DNA of 36,846 nt, taken from positions 1-36,846 of the IMG/VR virus record IMGVR_UViG_3300037840_000051; one strand, written 5' to 3'. This document shows positions 36,401 through 36,846 of the stretch, piece by piece; positions within the stretch are counted from its first letter, which is position 1; each line of letters begins with the position of its first letter. The translations under genes and the position numbers were made by a program. The notes beneath the pieces are model-generated. The model had not been told where the DNA came from. It saw only the letters and a list, made by a program, of their open reading frames with translations, and searched no databases. Source of the DNA: a virus.

Positions 36401-36846
36401 GGGTTACGAGCCCGACCTCGTTCGCATTCACGACCTTCCTCGGAACCGGCGCCGGACAGATGACGACCGGCAACGTCGCCAACACCCCGCCTTACGGGCA
36501 GGTGGTTGGCTCGACCGCGATCGCGCCGACTGTGAAAGTCATGACACCGGATCAGGGAGCAATCCCCTACGAAGTGGTTGCTCACATGACGGGCCAGATC
36601 CCCGGAGCGGATCTGCTCGTCAACATCCCGGTGGCTGCAACCGATGCCACGGTGACGGCGATTGCTCAGCTTGTGCTGGCCAACTTCCCGGCGGGCAGGC
36701 GCGTCAGACCAGAGTACACGAACGAGAATTGGTCTCAGGTAGCCACGAGGATTGTCACATTCTCGTTCGGACAGCTCCAGGCGTTCGGCCTTCAGTGGGG
36801 AGCCAATAACGCCTATGTGGCGCGCGCCGCTCAGATCCACCAGATT
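33433..36846 (+). CDS. Giant tailspike-like protein, 3' end outside the window
   Basis: The ATG at 33433 opens a frame of 1138 codons with no stop to the last base, so the gene is partial. Residues 1-460 look like a right-handed parallel beta-helix (YLAYDSYTWLHHNKIHGFTS, YRTNFLLCEDNYCYGNNVGI, YYIYDNVIDGG), as in tailspikes that bind or degrade polysaccharide. Residues about 466-505 are a Thr-Pro repeat linker (about 18 TP units). The C-terminal >630 residues are beta-rich, with Gly/Thr/Asn-rich adhesin-like sequence and a segment (LGYNLGWGTQQVVGGAYYNA) after the linker. It is the largest gene in the window. Its start comes directly after the TAG of the 58-aa gene. Confidence 0.75.
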   Translation, partial: MATYYVAPILTNGAGTLANPWGIPDLFTLRPPPNPPQSTQGVALTTLMPGDFLVFRGAPTYPQPYAISGYGQPAVHNCSTYPILNPVRSGTAAARITLTTYPGETVWIVDSLISPTWYGAQPIFGTDAPPVSYITFSNFYIQCGSAPAFSIGGIPSTANLYNEVSYNEIIGVDAGAFTDNHDGIYLAYDSYTWLHHNKIHGFTSNGGANAAGIKVYRTNFLLCEDNYCYGNNVGIFEKDCSGTYSPNKDTHRRNWCTGNSYRQWMGINNVGLATYYIYDNVIDGGLGLLAGQSNFGPPTQVSTINCTIFNNLFRSSEVGTSGVGIRGIFNDGKFSCLDNIWNNIQISGGGTIQAYQASEQVFIPTGPTAQLAYMDYNVYDGPTLYDFGRAIPNPTVYTQAEFQALPTPFETHSSVSSASAIFVDQVAYLLQTPWLTAGRYGDMVGPRYPVASIMDPTRYGPRGTPTPTPTPTPTPTPTPTPTPTPTPTPTPTPTPTPTPSPTATLPGYVDKTGSLVYLYGVYGGLDLNVTAVTSNPTFYLNGSATPIANVQGPFWQNTSNAGPWVAYQLPAPLMDTDQLTATASAGWMASGANSAPAAYLGPIPNSTGNDEPGIGAWPNMGPGSNQTIPIPGFGRQYGQRTLQLGYNLGWGTQQVVGGAYYNACKNQVHAGLWYHSQGVLTMDVNGHPLTIAGAVAQGLVDVNPANLAVESRGTPTILGTYTFVADEVAPSTPMTAAFSVTGGTITASGSTPGTLVGGVMMGKTWWATIAYSATPPTNFNIMLGITITAAGAANPGNWTLTNEAFFGPGETLDRSDPLSASQALLERCATAASIRAVDATLSFDGFSSVVDPSDLRSAADFSWDLSGKPGTGSQGLGTALVTAIRFYDITVNPNVYTNQAYQHTVAAPGGSPAAYMWTPASVGQGNNGFMNWTGQSAGNGWWCGECVHDGSVLFKTGQLVAFSTLNGLTLTNGAGTCSSNGSVASNVPIWVTSPTSFAFTTFLGTGAGQMTTGNVANTPPYGQVVGSTAIAPTVKVMTPDQGAIPYEVVAHMTGQIPGADLLVNIPVAATDATVTAIAQLVLANFPAGRRVRPEYTNENWSQVATRIVTFSFGQLQAFGLQWGANNAYVARAAQIHQI
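34828..34938 (+). repeat. Thr-Pro coding repeat (TP linker)
   Basis: About 18 Thr-Pro dipeptides are encoded in a row, using all four Thr codons and all four Pro codons in mixed order. The result is a stiff, extended linker between the beta-helix and the C-terminal part of the tailspike-like protein. The number of units is likely to vary between relatives. Confidence 0.85.

Noticed and set aside
1-36846. CRISPR array, tRNA or rRNA gene, insertion sequence
   Set aside because: No regular repeat-spacer array, tRNA-like fold or transposase motif was recognised by eye. A tRNAscan or CRISPR-finder run could still reveal something missed.
1-36846. Lysogeny genes (integrase, CI-like repressor, attachment site)
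   Set aside because: No tyrosine or serine recombinase motif and no repressor-like gene pair was seen; only one HTH protein (7869) is present, so lifestyle is left open.

Overview
This window is a large piece of a tailed double-stranded DNA phage (Caudoviricetes) or an intact prophage region. The evidence is a continuous head-assembly block: a TerS-like protein, large terminase, HK97-type portal, minor head protein, HK97-gp10-like neck protein, S78-type prohead protease and HK97-fold major capsid protein. No integrase, repressor, tRNA, rRNA, CRISPR array or insertion sequence was recognised. Tail-tube, tape-measure and lysis genes are not visible, so the genome must continue beyond the window. 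Base composition is moderately GC-rich. The host cannot be fixed from sequence alone. The predicted Sec and Tat signal peptides imply a bacterial host, and the trypsin/collagen-like protein and CAP-domain protein recall proteins I associate with Planctomycetota, but that is a weak inference.

Layout. (1) 1-7609, plus strand: an early/replication module. It starts with a strong hairpin, then an HNH endonuclease, a winged-helix replication-initiator-like protein and about 18 mostly unknown small genes. These are joined by 4-nt ATGA/GTGA stop-start overlaps and include a VRR-NUC-type nuclease, a YkgJ-like CxxC protein, two paralogous 'YP-Y-AC' proteins and a DPPY DNA methyltransferase. (2) 7610-7868: a 259-nt gap with a perfect TTGACA box. 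(3) 7869-12046: an HTH protein, then a run of envelope or secreted proteins: a tiny membrane peptide, a Tat-signal protein, a secreted trypsin-like protease with a collagen-like tail, several single-span membrane proteins and a secreted CAP-domain protein. (4) 12070-15904: small accessory genes with a repeated gene-junction sequence, a duplicated zinc-ribbon gene and tiny membrane proteins. (5) 15919-25797: DNA packaging and head genes, followed by a hairpin terminator. (6) 25856-28806: a probable virion or host-surface glycosylation unit, made of a GT2 glycosyltransferase and a methyltransferase-glycosyltransferase fusion. The fusion is the only convincing minus-strand gene. (7) 28916-36846: receptor-binding or appendage genes: a glycine-rich adhesin-like protein, a parallel beta-helix protein, a protein with 46-residue repeats, and a giant tailspike-like frame of at least 1138 codons that runs off the right end without a stop.

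The genes form long polycistrons in which stop and start codons overlap, which suggests extensive translational coupling. The most unusual points are: the envelope/secreted cluster including a collagen-tailed protease; a 19-bp repeat at successive gene junctions with a diverged copy upstream of the capsid gene; protein repeats whose codons are almost fully scrambled at the DNA level; possible overprinted ORFs inside the minor head gene; and the inverted methyltransferase-glycosyltransferase gene inside the structural region.
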